Of a stretch of DNA of 64,000 nucleotides, positions 23,784-35,549 are shown in pieces. The DNA lies in NCBI RefSeq assembly GCF_964340395.1, contig NC_135569.1, positions 12,813,019-12,877,018 on the forward strand, written 5' to 3'. Numbering within the stretch: the stretch's first letter is position 1; the number at the start of each line of letters is the position of its first letter. Below the pieces are notes generated by a model, which saw nothing but the letters and a program-made list of their open reading frames with translations, had not been told where the DNA came from and searched no databases. The position numbers and the translations under genes are program-made. The DNA is from Glandiceps talaboti (lineage: Eukaryota > Hemichordata > Enteropneusta > Spengelidae).

Positions 23784-23830
23784 TGTTTGTTTGTTTGTTT
23801 GTTTGTTTGTTTGTTCGTTCGTCCGTCCAT
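23784..23830. repeat. (GTTT)n / (CGTC)n microsatellite
   Basis: TTTG tetranucleotides drifting into TTCG and TCCG. Confidence 0.85.
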
Positions 23831-24148
23831 CGGTTAGTCTGTATGTCTGTCCACATGCATGAATACTCCACAACACTAAAGACAGAACATTTGTTCAGTA
23901 TACAGCTCTGAGGAGCTATAGATTTGTTATTCATAGTCTTTTATATGCTTCATCAGCGGAGTATAACCACACGTTTTCTCTCGTTTTTACATTCCAATGG
24001 TCTGTACTCTTGAGGGCGCAGTTTAGATACGTCTTGATAGTTTGTTTTAGCAGAGAGAGAGAGCGAGACAGTCAGATATAGAGACAGACATCATTACACT
24101 GAGACAGAGACACGGAGACAGACATGTACAGAAAGATTGGCAGGCATA

Positions 24149-24290
24149 CATACATACATACATACATACATACATACATACATACATACATACATACACA
24201 CACACATACATACATACATACATACATACATACATACATACATACACACATACATACATACATACACACATACATACATACATACATACA
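24149..24290. repeat. (CATA)n microsatellite
   Basis: CATA units with CACA interruptions, flanked by GACA/GATA-rich sequence. Confidence 0.97.
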
Positions 24291-24929
24291 GAGAGATAGA
24301 TTAGATAGATAGATACAGGGAGAGACAGCGACAGAGAGAGACAGGGCAAAAGACAGAACTTGTCAGCTAGCTAGAGAATGACACAGACAGATGGACGAAC
24401 AGGGGTGAGAGGGGACGTTTGAACTTAACACCAAATTTGTTTCGACCAAGGTAAAAATAAGTTACATAATACCAACAGCCAATGAACACGACTTTGTATT
24501 CTGTTCCAAGCTCTTTCCAATCAAACGTAAGTAAAAGTAAAATTAACATATCTGTGCAAGGAAATCGCATCGTATTATGTCTCATTCATGCATGTTTGAC
24601 TTATATAAGTAGTTAGCTTTTTATCAAGATGTCCTCTACTTGTAAAACCATTACACAAAATATACTTGGTATTTGGTTGAAGAAAAGTACACGATACAAA
24701 CAATGCACGATAATTTTGACGATTTTGATAATGTTTTCCATTAAATTTAAATTTACCAGTACTCCAAACTTTTACACGAAACATCGTTCATGGTGTATAA
24801 TGGCATACTATCCAGATATAAACAGTCATGGAAGAGGTACGGACAATTTACTTATGCTCCTTCGTCAATAAACTTTGAAATTTGTGAGACGCTTACTAGG
24901 TTTGACCACTCGACAATCACATGCATTAA

Positions 24930-25278
24930 CGTGGCCACATGGATGAGGATTTGATAATTATATTTACTTTGCATTTTTAACCCTTAAAACAATTTTGTCA
25001 TGGCTTCCTACTTGAAAAACCAATGTGAAACAATATATGCCAAGTCCTTGTTTTGTAACTCAATAAATTGCAAAAAGTGTCAAATCTTTGATATTGTATG
25101 TACAATAACAAACTTTAAAAAAAAAACATTTTAAAAAGCTTTTTGCAATGTTTTTAAAGCAACGTTACAAAGACAGACTTACTCAATGTTTGATTTTTTC
25201 CAGGTAGGTAGCCATAATGAAGTTGATATATAAAAAAAAATCCAAAATAAATACCAAATCCTCATCCATATGGTCACC
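24930..25278. mobile_element. MITE, copy 2 (intact ends)
   Basis: Terminal inverted repeats GTGGCCACATGGATGAGG and its near-complement bound a 349-bp non-coding element flanked by TTAA on both sides (24926-24929 and 25279-25282). TTAA target duplication is characteristic of piggyBac-type transposition, so the family may have been mobilised by such a transposase (inference). The interior matches copy 1 at 7138-7471. Confidence 0.75.
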
Positions 25279-25447
25279 TTAACAACAACTACAACATAAA
25301 TAAGTGCAATATAAGAATATAAAATCTACAGTTTCAGTTAAGATTGAGGGGTTTTACAGATATACATTTTAGTAAAATACAAATTGTTGTATGGCAAAGA
25401 GTCGCTAGATGTGTTGCCCTTCAGATTGGTATACCCTCCATACATCG

Positions 25448-28400
25448 CTACCATTCCTTGTACAGCAGTTCACGAAGTATTGATCGTTTCATCCGAGAGT
25501 CACTATCGGTTTGTTGGTCATCTTCACTGCCTTGGTCATTGATTTCAACGATTTGACTCGGACCATGGGGTCCATGGGGAGGAGGTCGAAATTCGTCCAT
25601 TATGTCTTCTTGTTCATTGGAAGAATCTACTTGATAATTTGGCCCATGGCCATCGGCTTCCTGGTCTTTTGGTGAGCTATCACTTGGAATATCGCTCTCT
25701 GTGCTCCCACTACTTGGAACGTAACCTTGTTTGAAGTCTACATCGGGTCCTTGATGATGTGGTGGATTGCCAGTCTGTATTCCACTTCCTGCTAATTCAC
25801 TGTTTGGTATATCACCCTGTTGGAAGTTACCCCTAGGCCCTTGACGACTTGATGGACCATCAAAAGGCTGCTGACTTCCAAAACTGCTTCTGGGTGCCTG
25901 GCCCTGTCGGAAACCACCCCCTGGCATTAGTTGCTGGCCCTCTCCCATATTACTTCTATATGTCTGGTCCTGTCGGGCATTACCACCTGGTACTTGACGA
26001 CCAGACAAACTGCTAGCAAATTGTTGACCTTCTTCGAAATTACTGTTGGGTGTTTGGCGGGCCTGTCCCTGTGCGAAATTACCATCAGGCCTCAAAGGGT
26101 GGGGTGAGCCTACACTAGGCTGTTGACCATCCTCAAAATTATTTCTGGGACCCTGACCCCCTTGGAAGTTAACACCAGGAATCCAACGACGCGGCAGGCC
26201 TGCAATAGGCTGTTGACCTTCCTCAAAGTTGTTTCTAGGTCTATAACCCCGTCTCATGTCACCACCAGGCACTTGATGACCTAGTAAACCACCAACAAAC
26301 TGTTGACCTTCTCCAAAATTGCTTCCTGGTGTCTGTTGATCTCGTCGGAAGTTCCTACCAGGACTCCAACGATTTCGTGGGCCATCAATAGGCAGTTGAA
26401 TTTCCTCAAAAATTTTTCTGGGTCCCTGACCCAGTCTGGAGTCAGCATTGGGTTCATGAATACCTGATGTATCGCCATAGCGTCGTTGACCTTCTTCAAC
26501 ATCACCACCAAGGGCAACATCACCACCATAGGCTTGTCTATTTTGTAAGTCATCATTTTCTTCAAAACCATTATTTTGCTGTGTCGGTTGACCAATTGAA
26601 ATGAAAACATCAGGTATTGGTTTATTGTCGGTACCACTGGGTACTTGACTATTGGAAGAATAAAGACTGTTTGTGGGGTTATAAGGTGGTGTTGGACCAC
26701 ACTGGCATACTCCATTTGGCATCCAAATACCCTGATAAGTACCATCAGGCATAACGCCTTGCTGTGGTAAGCTTCCACTTGGAAAACTAGGATACCTGCT
26801 GCCATCTACAAACTGGTTAAGAGGTACACCACGATCTGGAAACTGACGGGTAGGTATACGGCTATCAGGAATATATGTAGGAGGCCTGTAACCATCTGGA
26901 GACTGAACAAGGGGCACATCATCAGGAGTCTGCCCTGGAGACATGACACTATAATCAAACAGGGCAGGAGGTACTCCACTATGGCCACCTTGAAATTGGT
27001 GAGGAGAAATACGACCATCTGAAAAGGAATTACCACCTGGAAATTGGTTAGGAATCATGCCACCATCTAGATACTGGTTTGGAATCATGTCACCGGCTGG
27101 ATACTCATTTGGAAGCAAACCGGGAGGAATGCGACCATCTGGAGACTGATTGGGAGGCATGCGACCATCTGGCAACTGCAGTATGCTATCATGAGACTCA
27201 TTGCGAAGGGGACGACTGCCTGGAAAATGATGAGAGGGAAATCTATCACCTGGGGCATTGTCAGAAGTTATTACGCTACCATCTGGTGCCTGGTCAGGAG
27301 AAATTCTACGACCTGGAAAGTAGCGAGGTGGTATACGGCCATCTGTTGATGGGCCAGGGAACGTACGACTGTCTGGAGACTGGTTAGGAGGTATGCGACC
27401 ATCAGGAAGATGGCGTGGTGGCATGCGATTATTTGGAAATGTACCATAAGGGATGCGACTGTCTGGAGACTGATTGGGAGGCATATACCCATCTGGAAAC
27501 TGACCAGGTACCAATTGTTCATTTTGAGACTCATTGTGAGGAGGACGGCCACCTGGAAAATAATTCGACGGCAATCGATCAACTGTAGCACTGCCAGATT
27601 GTGCCTGGTCAGGAGAAATTCTACGATCTGGAAAGTATTGAGGGGGTATACGGCCATCTGTTGATGGGCCAGGGAATGTACGACCATCTGGAGACTGGTT
27701 AGGAGGAATACGACCACTGGGAAGATGGCGTGGTGGCATATGATTATTTGGAAATGTACCATAAGGGATGCGACTGTCTGGAGACTGATTTGGAGGCATA
27801 CGACCATCCGGAAACTGACCAGGTACCAATTGTTCATTTTGAGACTCATTGCGAGGAGAACGGCCACCTGGAAAATGATGGGAAGGCAATCTATCTCCTG
27901 GGTTATTGACATTTTGTATCTGGTCAGGAGAAATTCTGCGATCTGGAGAATAGTGTGGTGGTATACGGCTATCTGGTGATTGGCCAGGCAATGTCCGTCT
28001 GTCAGGTAACTGGCTAGGAGGCATTTGTCTGTCTGGAAATTGTCGTGGAGGCATTCGATGAGTTGGCAAACGGCGTGCAGGTGTTTGCCCATGTGGAATA
28101 CGTTGTGGAGGTGGCCTTCGTCCACCTGATGGGTTTTCATCATCTTTGATTGTGTCACAGAAACTCGTATCAGAATCTTTATCAGTTCCTTCCTTGTTAC
28201 AGCTATAGTGACACCGATTTCTTCTGTTGTATTCCCGTGATATTCCTTTGAAGCACCCAAGAAAGTGGGGATAGTGGTCAATGACGTGATATTGATATCT
28301 TCCATTGACATATCGACCATTACATACATCCAGATCAGCAGAGGTTAGAGTTCTTCCCAGCTCATCAGTCTGTCCATATATAGGAAAACCATCAAGAGCA

Positions 28401-28903
28401 ACACCAATCAATTCAGATGTATCATTGCTTCGACTGATCAAACAACTTGGTTGTTGGTGGTAATGGTATCGACCTCCTGGATCAGGGTGACCATCACAAA
28501 CGTCAAAAACTTCTACCTCAGTAGCATCTTCCCCCTTAGCATTATATAGATTGAATATAGGAACTCCATTAATAGCAATACCGATTGGTCCCACTGGTAA
28601 ACACGCAGGTACATCAGCTACTACTGGCTTTATTGGTACAGAAATTTGAAAGTCTTGCTCTCGAATACTGTTTGGATTCGTACCCGGAGAAGGAAAGATG
28701 CCAGTCTCGTGGTCAGGAACACCATTACTTGTGAAGATATGAAGATAACTCTCAGTTGCCACGGACACCCATCCAACTAAACCCGTGTTTGATTCTTCAA
28801 TGCCGGTAGTTTTAAACTTTGTCAGCTCATCATTGGTCAGTCCATTGACAAGAGCAGTAAAGAATACCAGGACTACAGCCAGGTAATCACACTGGAACTT
28901 CAT
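25448..28903 (-). CDS. Large secreted YHYH-domain protein with Pro-rich and Gln/Gly-rich repeats
   Basis: This single coding exon gives 1151 residues. A signal peptide (1-21) is followed by the mature start LTNDELTKFKTTG and the YHYH domain, with YHYH at 146-149 in GGRYHYHQQPSC and YQYHVIDHYPHFLGC at 203-217. Eight Cys (101, 136, 154, 194, 217, 231, 235, 249) are spaced as in the smaller paralogue. From about 260 the chain is Pro/Arg/Asp-rich with DGRMPPNQSP-like pieces, including two full 105-residue repeats and a partial third (about 331-640). Residues about 815-1050 repeat NFEEGQQ-type units. The C-terminus is acidic, then SRMKRSILRELLYKEW with a possible furin site (RMKR). The first in-frame ATG is upstream, but the signal peptide and an acceptor at 28915-28916 place the start at 28903. 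A structural extracellular role is inferred. Confidence 0.87.
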   Translation of the reverse strand: MKFQCDYLAVVLVFFTALVNGLTNDELTKFKTTGIEESNTGLVGWVSVATESYLHIFTSNGVPDHETGIFPSPGTNPNSIREQDFQISVPIKPVVADVPACLPVGPIGIAINGVPIFNLYNAKGEDATEVEVFDVCDGHPDPGGRYHYHQQPSCLISRSNDTSELIGVALDGFPIYGQTDELGRTLTSADLDVCNGRYVNGRYQYHVIDHYPHFLGCFKGISREYNRRNRCHYSCNKEGTDKDSDTSFCDTIKDDENPSGGRRPPPQRIPHGQTPARRLPTHRMPPRQFPDRQMPPSQLPDRRTLPGQSPDSRIPPHYSPDRRISPDQIQNVNNPGDRLPSHHFPGGRSPRNESQNEQLVPGQFPDGRMPPNQSPDSRIPYGTFPNNHMPPRHLPSGRIPPNQSPDGRTFPGPSTDGRIPPQYFPDRRISPDQAQSGSATVDRLPSNYFPGGRPPHNESQNEQLVPGQFPDGYMPPNQSPDSRIPYGTFPNNRMPPRHLPDGRIPPNQSPDSRTFPGPSTDGRIPPRYFPGRRISPDQAPDGSVITSDNAPGDRFPSHHFPGSRPLRNESHDSILQLPDGRMPPNQSPDGRIPPGLLPNEYPAGDMIPNQYLDGGMIPNQFPGGNSFSDGRISPHQFQGGHSGVPPALFDYSVMSPGQTPDDVPLVQSPDGYRPPTYIPDSRIPTRQFPDRGVPLNQFVDGSRYPSFPSGSLPQQGVMPDGTYQGIWMPNGVCQCGPTPPYNPTNSLYSSNSQVPSGTDNKPIPDVFISIGQPTQQNNGFEENDDLQNRQAYGGDVALGGDVEEGQRRYGDTSGIHEPNADSRLGQGPRKIFEEIQLPIDGPRNRWSPGRNFRRDQQTPGSNFGEGQQFVGGLLGHQVPGGDMRRGYRPRNNFEEGQQPIAGLPRRWIPGVNFQGGQGPRNNFEDGQQPSVGSPHPLRPDGNFAQGQARQTPNSNFEEGQQFASSLSGRQVPGGNARQDQTYRSNMGEGQQLMPGGGFRQGQAPRSSFGSQQPFDGPSSRQGPRGNFQQGDIPNSELAGSGIQTGNPPHHQGPDVDFKQGYVPSSGSTESDIPSDSSPKDQEADGHGPNYQVDSSNEQEDIMDEFRPPPHGPHGPSQIVEINDQGSEDDQQTDSDSRMKRSILRELLYKEW

Positions 28904-28917
28904 GATGACAGATTCTG
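28904..28917 (-). other. Splice acceptor just upstream of the ATG
   Basis: The minus strand reads CTCTCATTTCAG then AATCTGTCATC then ATG, so the leader exon is spliced eleven bases before the start codon. Confidence 0.65.
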
Positions 28918-30180
28918 AAATGAGAGAGATGAAAATGGAAAACGTGGTGATTATTTGATAAAATATCCCCAACTAGCTAAAGCAGATACTTGTTTGTATT
29001 TAGATAACAAATAGTGGTAGCTTTATTTTATAGTTGTGGTATTTGGTTAGCAATCATTGTAATGACTCTATATGTATATATGGATGGGTGAGCACTGTGT
29101 TCCGCATATTGTTTTCATGTTACACAATCACATATAATTACGCAAAAGTATATCATGTGCGAAATAGATTCTGTTTTAAAGGGACACAAACTGAGCTTAT
29201 ACATTTTTTTTGGAGGGGGGTAATGCTTGCTTCAGATTAAAAGATACCTGTTGTATTCTACTTACTGAATTATATTTAACCAACACTTGTACTTGACACT
29301 GAACTAAAACCTAAGATATAGCCTTAAAACGACTCAATTATGTAATTTATTATAATATGTATTAAACATGTCGAAGAAATTTCTGCTGTGTAATCAACTG
29401 TTCCATCAATACCAGAAGACAATAGTAATAGTGTAGAAATCATGTATCGACATTAATATTATACTAGAATAATCTCCTCGAGGTTTATGTCAGTATTGTC
29501 ACATATGAAAAATGATCATAAATTCAGCTTGTATCACTTTAATAAGGCTAGTATAGAATGGTTTCACCCCATGTGAGATATATTAATTGAGAATTGGAAT
29601 GAACAATGTTGACAATGTTGATTCCATATAATTTGTAAATTATTGAACAATTTAAAAATCAAGAAACGGACCAACATGAGTTTAAGAAAGAATGATAAAC
29701 AACAGTCGTTTAAGTTTAAATGAGATAATCCCAGGCCTGTACCTATCAAGGCAAACCAGTGCTGAGCGTAGTCTAGATGCTAGACCTCGGACTTTCATCT
29801 AATTCGGGATATCGCCCTCACTGGTGACCTTCGGTCACCTTCGCAGTGAGCAGAATAGCCTGAGGGGTCTTCCAGCAAGACAAGGCTGAGCGGTGCGCAC
29901 GATGTATCTTTTACAGCGGCCTAAGGTTTAACATACAAATGCTTTAAATGTGTTTTAAAAGTGCTAACATCCCTGAGTAGACGATAAATGTTTCTTTGTG
30001 AGTTCTCATTAATGACAGAACATTTTTTGTGTGTATTACTACAGGAAAAAAACGTGAAGCAACTTAGATCAAGTCGTCCATGTTTGTAACTCAGTAATTG
30101 CAAAACAATTCAAAAGATGCATCCATTATTGTACCAACTAGAAGTGATTCTAAAGTAACTAGGTAAACAAAAGTGATCGA
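28918..30180. other. Intergenic, no supported gene
   Basis: Apart from a small palindromic element at about 29772-29882, nothing is recognised. The leader exon of the large YHYH gene should lie in or beyond this stretch. Confidence 0.45.
29772..29882. repeat. Small palindromic element with central hairpin
   Basis: Imperfect inverted ends (TAGATGCTAGACCTC against GGTCTTCCAGCAAGAC) surround GGTGACCTTCGGTCACC, a seven-pair stem with a three-base loop. It may be a MITE relic. Confidence 0.4.
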
Positions 30181-33060
30181 ACTATGTGAATGAATGAATT
30201 AATGAATGAATAAATAAATAAATAAATAAGTAAGTAAGTAAGTAAATAAATAATAAATAAATAAATAAGTAAACAAATAAATGAATAAAAATAACTACTG
30301 TTGAAGCTTAAATTAGTTGCAAAGATTTACATGATATCGACCATGAAAACATCGTGTTTAAAAAAATGCACAAATTGTTTGAGCGATTGAAATACGGATG
30401 TGGATATAATTCTTACGAAAATGCCAAGAGGGTTATTTAACATAAGTTTTCAGGTATATCATACTATACACTCCATATTTCAATTGAGAAGTTGCTGGCA
30501 ACATGTTGGTTTTAACGTGTAAGGATAATACTACTCATGCTAGAAAGATTACGAGTCCCTGTGGAATAATAAAACCACTCATACAAGCAAGATCACGTGT
30601 CCCTGTTGCAAAGCAGAATAAAAACAAGGACTTGCTGTTCTTGTTTTCGTCCACAGAATCTTTTACATTTGTTCGAGTTGATTATATGTACACGAAAACA
30701 AACTGGTGTTATCTTGGGTAAAGGTACATATTTGATCAAACGTAAATCAATATATTTTGTTAATGGACCAGATAAAGGGATTAAGGGGGATAAATGATAA
30801 GGATTTAGATTGAAGCGCGACAACACCAAAAAAGTTTATCAAAAGACAGATGGGAGCTACATCGTCGTCATAAAACCAGCCAACTTGAGTCCTTTTTACG
30901 GCAACGTTGGCCATCTCTGATGATGGTTTTACATGAATGAAAACCGAAAAAATATTGTAAGCTTACGTGATGTATTTTCAATTTTGTCACACTGTAAACG
31001 TCTCTGTCGATTTTGAAAATAACGTGAGAGCATTTGACTATTTTGCTGTATGGAAAATATCAAATGTTTTAAATTGAAAGGGTATAACAGGCCTTTTGAA
31101 AAATTTGCCATGATGGCGATCTACTTCCTGTCTGTGTCTACCTTGGGGTATACATTGTATAGGTTACTCAGTTAATCATAGAGCACTGCTGCTTTCCTCG
31201 ATGTCTGAACAATGTAAAAAACATCCCTGATTTACACTAATTCTACAGAATACAAGGAACAAAGCTCTTAAAAAACAGTACTATGAGGTGATGATACCCC
31301 CAATTTGAGCGAAGGCGCTGTATTCTCAATTTCCTGTTTGCAGTCTGCAAAGGCCTAAATGTCCTTTGTATGGGTTTTGGTGTAACATAGTATGCGCCTC
31401 GGAAATAAAAATCCTCAACTTTTCATGTCACTTGGTCGACAATAATTTAACACAATCTTTGTTAAGATCAAGAAAATAATTAGGGTTCACTATGCTAATT
31501 TGTGAAGAGGTCAATATTATACTGTATAATTAACCCGTTTTGGAATACAATATTGCCGCCAACTTGAAATGCTATGTTGACACTATGGGAAAGCAACAGA
31601 TTGATCTCCAAGCTGGCAAACGCCACACTTCTTTTTATTTTTCAAAAGCTCCAGGAACCCTCTTTCATGTAACAAAGCTTACATAAATTCGATGTTTTTA
31701 TTGTAGAAGCTTAAATTAATAAAATGAGTAAATAAATAGATAACTAAATAAATGAATAAATAAATAGATAAATAAATAAATAAATAAATAAATAAAAATA
31801 ACTACTGTTGAAGTTTAAATTACTTCGAAATTAGTTTTGTATTTGCAACGATTTACACGATATCGACCATAGTAACATCATGTTTCAAAAATACACAAAC
31901 TGTTTTAGTGATTGAAATATTCATATGGATATTATTCTTGTGAAAACGCCAAGAGGATCTGGTGGAAATATTATTGATAACAATTACCGGAAGTTGTCTG
32001 GTATATACCATACTATATGTATAAAGTTCCAGCTATAGGTGTAAGCTTATATGTCTACTGTATATTCTTTTTCAATAAAGTGGTTGGCAACATATTGGTT
32101 TTCACGTGTAAAGATAAAACCACTTATACAAGCAAGATCACGTGTCCCTGTGGCAAGGCAGAATAAAAACAAGGACTTGTTGTCCTTGTTGTCTTCCACA
32201 GAATCTTTTACATTTGTTCGAGTTGATTATATGTACACGAAAACAAACTAGTGTTATCTTGGGTAAAGTTACATATTTGATCAAACGTAAATCAACATAT
32301 TTTGTTAATTGACCAGATAAAGGGATTAAGGGGATAAATGATAAGGATTTTGATTGTAGCTCGACAAAACAGATGGGAGTTACATCGTCGACGGTAAATT
32401 CCCGGCGTAAAAACCATAGACCCTAAACGAAAGCTCTATGGTAAAACCAACCAGCGTGAGTGCTGTTTACGGCAACGATAGAACGCGCGTGCGGATGCAG
32501 CATAATTACTTTGGAGAGCGAGAACGGTTTTGGGTAAGAAAGTATAGGTGCGCGACAGAAATGGAAGTTTGGCCATCTTTGATGATGGTTTACATAAATG
32601 AAAACTCCGAAAAAAATATTGTAAGCTTACTTGTTGCATTTTCAATTTTGTCATACGGTAAACGGCCCTGTGGATTTTGAAAATAACATGAGAGCATTTC
32701 AAATTTGTTTTAATTGAAAGGGTATCACAGCTTTCCTTTGTGTGGGTTTTGGATTAACACAGTGTGCGCTTTGGAAATAAAATTAAAAATCTCACTTGGT
32801 CGATAAAGTATTTTGTAAAAGTGAAGAAAATACTAGTAATCAGGATTCACCATGGTTGTTAAAGTGAAGAAAATAATCAGGATTCACCATGGTTATTTGT
32901 GAAGAGATCAAAATTATACTGTATAATTATCCAACCCTAGAATACAATTTAGCCGCCAACTTTAAATGCTATGTTGACGATATGGGAAAGCAACGGGCTA
33001 TTGATTTCCTACAAAACAAGCTGGCAAACGCCACATTTCTTTTTTATATATTTTTTTCAG
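30181..33060. repeat. Tandem segmental duplication, period about 1.5 kb
   Basis: The block beginning near 30300 (CTGTTGAAGCTTAAATT, then ATATCGACCATG) recurs near 31806, preceded each time by an AATA-rich tract (30187-30290, 31719-31800). Shared landmarks include CAAGCAAGATCACGTGTCCC, ATCTTTTACATTTGTTCGAG and GCTGGCAAACGCCACA. The copies have diverged by substitutions and indels. A stretch that stays open in both copies (about 30560-30715 and 32110-32250) matches no family I know. Confidence 0.8.
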
Positions 33061-35216
33061 GAAAAGTGGTTGTATTCTTTCTACCTTAATCTTACCGATA
33101 TCACATTTTCGAGAGCAGATAGTAAAACAACTCGGAGGCCAACAGACGAACGATAATGACTAAACCACTTGAGTGGGCTGTGTGACCTTTCGCGTACAGT
33201 AATATCATGATATAGTCTTTCATAACCACAAAGATAAACTCATAATCTCCTATCGACATCTTCGGATGGAGATACTGGTCTGACAAAATACAGGTCTAAT
33301 CGGATTTCACAGCTGATCTAACAACAATACAGAGTAATTAGGTACCACTGACGTAAACAGCCCGAGTACAAAAATGTGTCAGGTGCAGCCGCCAATGAAT
33401 CAACATACCAAAACTCATTACAAACACTGTATCTAATATTCAGAAATTGTTCTAATATAATAATGTTGACGTTGATGTATATTTAGAGGGGGAAAGTAGC
33501 AACTTTAATATTTTTGTCTTTTCGACCTTTTCGTGCGGTAAACGAACTTTAGTTTTTAATTCAAAACGATGCTACTATGCAAGGCATTAAAGGTTCAGCT
33601 GTCCCTTCGGTTATTTTTCCTTGGTCATTCCCAACAAGTCTGATCAAATTTGCATACAATTGGTGCGATCATTTTTCCGACAACAACTTCCAACATATAT
33701 GATGATGATGATAGATGTTAATGTGTACGCCTATTAAGTACCATATGCACTAATTAGCCAATAGATTCAAGCAGTGAGAGAAGCTAGCGCAGGCTTAAAG
33801 TACATGTATATTGACCTAGTACATTAATGTATATACAGACAGACACACGAACATGCTACAGCGTATCTCAGACAGAGTAATATTTCTTTATTGAAGTTGT
33901 ACATGTTTACGCCTCAATATTATACCACAGAGCCACATATATAAGGTCGTCTACGCGTCTGTCACCTGTGCATGTATTTCCGAGTAAGGAGGCTAAGGGC
34001 ACTTGTACAGCCAATTTCAAGACTTGAAACACGTACAATGTGGGACACGCCTACTCATCGCAAACAAAAAACGAATAAGTTTAACACGTTGCTATTACTG
34101 AAGATATTGAAGTCTGGATGGACATTTATGATACCTACAAATTCACTTTATTTTACTCGTTTTTCTGATCATGAGTCGGCATGTCCCCAGAATTATTCTT
34201 CGTCGTAAACCACAGCCTCTTTTTTTATGACACCGTCCAAGACGCATCGCCCTTCGTTGTTTCGCAGTGAAGCGGAAGAAATATTAACAGCTCTGCTTTT
34301 TGTGAGAATGAAATTGTCCTGATCTACGCTCTACCATTTTTAAAAAGGTGCAAATATACGTGATGTACCCAGTTTCGGCGATGTCTTATGAAAATGACCG
34401 TAAAACTGAATTGTGCAGAATTTATGATACGACATACTAAAGTCTGTCAAATACAACGTATCGTGCAACCCTATCAGCCAACACTCGGAGAGAGAGAGGC
34501 CGACCAGTACTCATCGACACGGTATATCTAAACGCATATGGCTAAATCGGTATTATCACTCCCCCTCGTGTTACAACGTACAAAGTACAATCACAAACGT
34601 CTGCACGGAGAACCAATATGTTACCAGAAAAGAAAACGAAACGAAAAATTAAACTTTCAAAAAAAAAAAACTTACATGTCAACGTTGTCGAATCGACGTT
34701 GCTACTTCAGTTTGTTAGAAGAAATCAAGACGTACTATCAGCTTCTTCAAGTTTTCACAGCTCAGGTTGAACGTCTTATGATGCACCTTGACTCCCAACA
34801 CAAGGTGTTTATCTGTCTAAGACGGTCGGTCAATCACCCAATTTGTTGGTTTGATCGTGTTCCCTCTTACAAGATACGTCGCAGTTTTATCAGTTGTTAT
34901 CTCCACTAATCCGATATCAACACCACAGTCTATTCGGTAGTTAAGGTAAAAACAAAGTGTGGAATTAATTGTGTTGATAGAGCTTGAAGTTGGTATAAGT
35001 GTTGGAACTTTTGTTGTTGATAAATGATTCAATTGTAAATGAAGTCAAAGTTTGTATCCATTTATGTACACACTGTCTTCAGTTTGGGTACAATTACAGT
35101 CGACAAATGTATGAAGGTGTGCTCTGAATCTCGTAGCATGTGTAGTATCGGTATTTATGTGTGGATATATATATATTATATCAAAATGTACTTCTGTCTG
35201 CCAGTTGTCTGTCTCT
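33061..35216. other. Intergenic, no supported gene
   Basis: No recognised domain or RNA gene. Open frames are short. Confidence 0.45.
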
Positions 35217-35375
35217 CTGACTGACTGACTGACTGACTGACTGACTGACTGACTGACTGACTGACTGACTGACTGACTGACTGACTGACTGACTGACTGA
35301 CTGACCGACCGACCGACCGACCGACCGACCGACCGACCGACCGACCGACCGACCGACCGACTGACTGATTGACTG

Positions 35376-35470
<95 letters not shown>

Positions 35471-35511
35471 ATGAATGTGTGTATGTGTATGTGTGTCTGT
35501 CTGTCTGTCTA

Positions 35512-35546
<35 letters not shown>

Positions 35547-35549
35547 GAC
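35217..35549. repeat. (TGAC)n - (CGAC)n - (TGTC)n compound microsatellite
   Basis: The repeated unit changes in blocks: about fifteen TGAC units, then about fifteen CGAC units, then a long TGTC run with TATG and TGTA interruptions. Each block differs from the next by one base of the unit. Confidence 0.97.

Noticed and set aside
27271-28329. Open frame of 352 codons overlapping the large YHYH gene
   Set aside because: It is a shadow frame of the repeat-rich exon. The YHYH frame has the signal peptide, conserved Cys pattern and paralogue support.
28904-28972. Upstream in-frame start adding 23 residues to the large YHYH protein
   Set aside because: It would put codons across a polypyrimidine-AG acceptor and bury the signal peptide. 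The paralogue starts at the shorter position.
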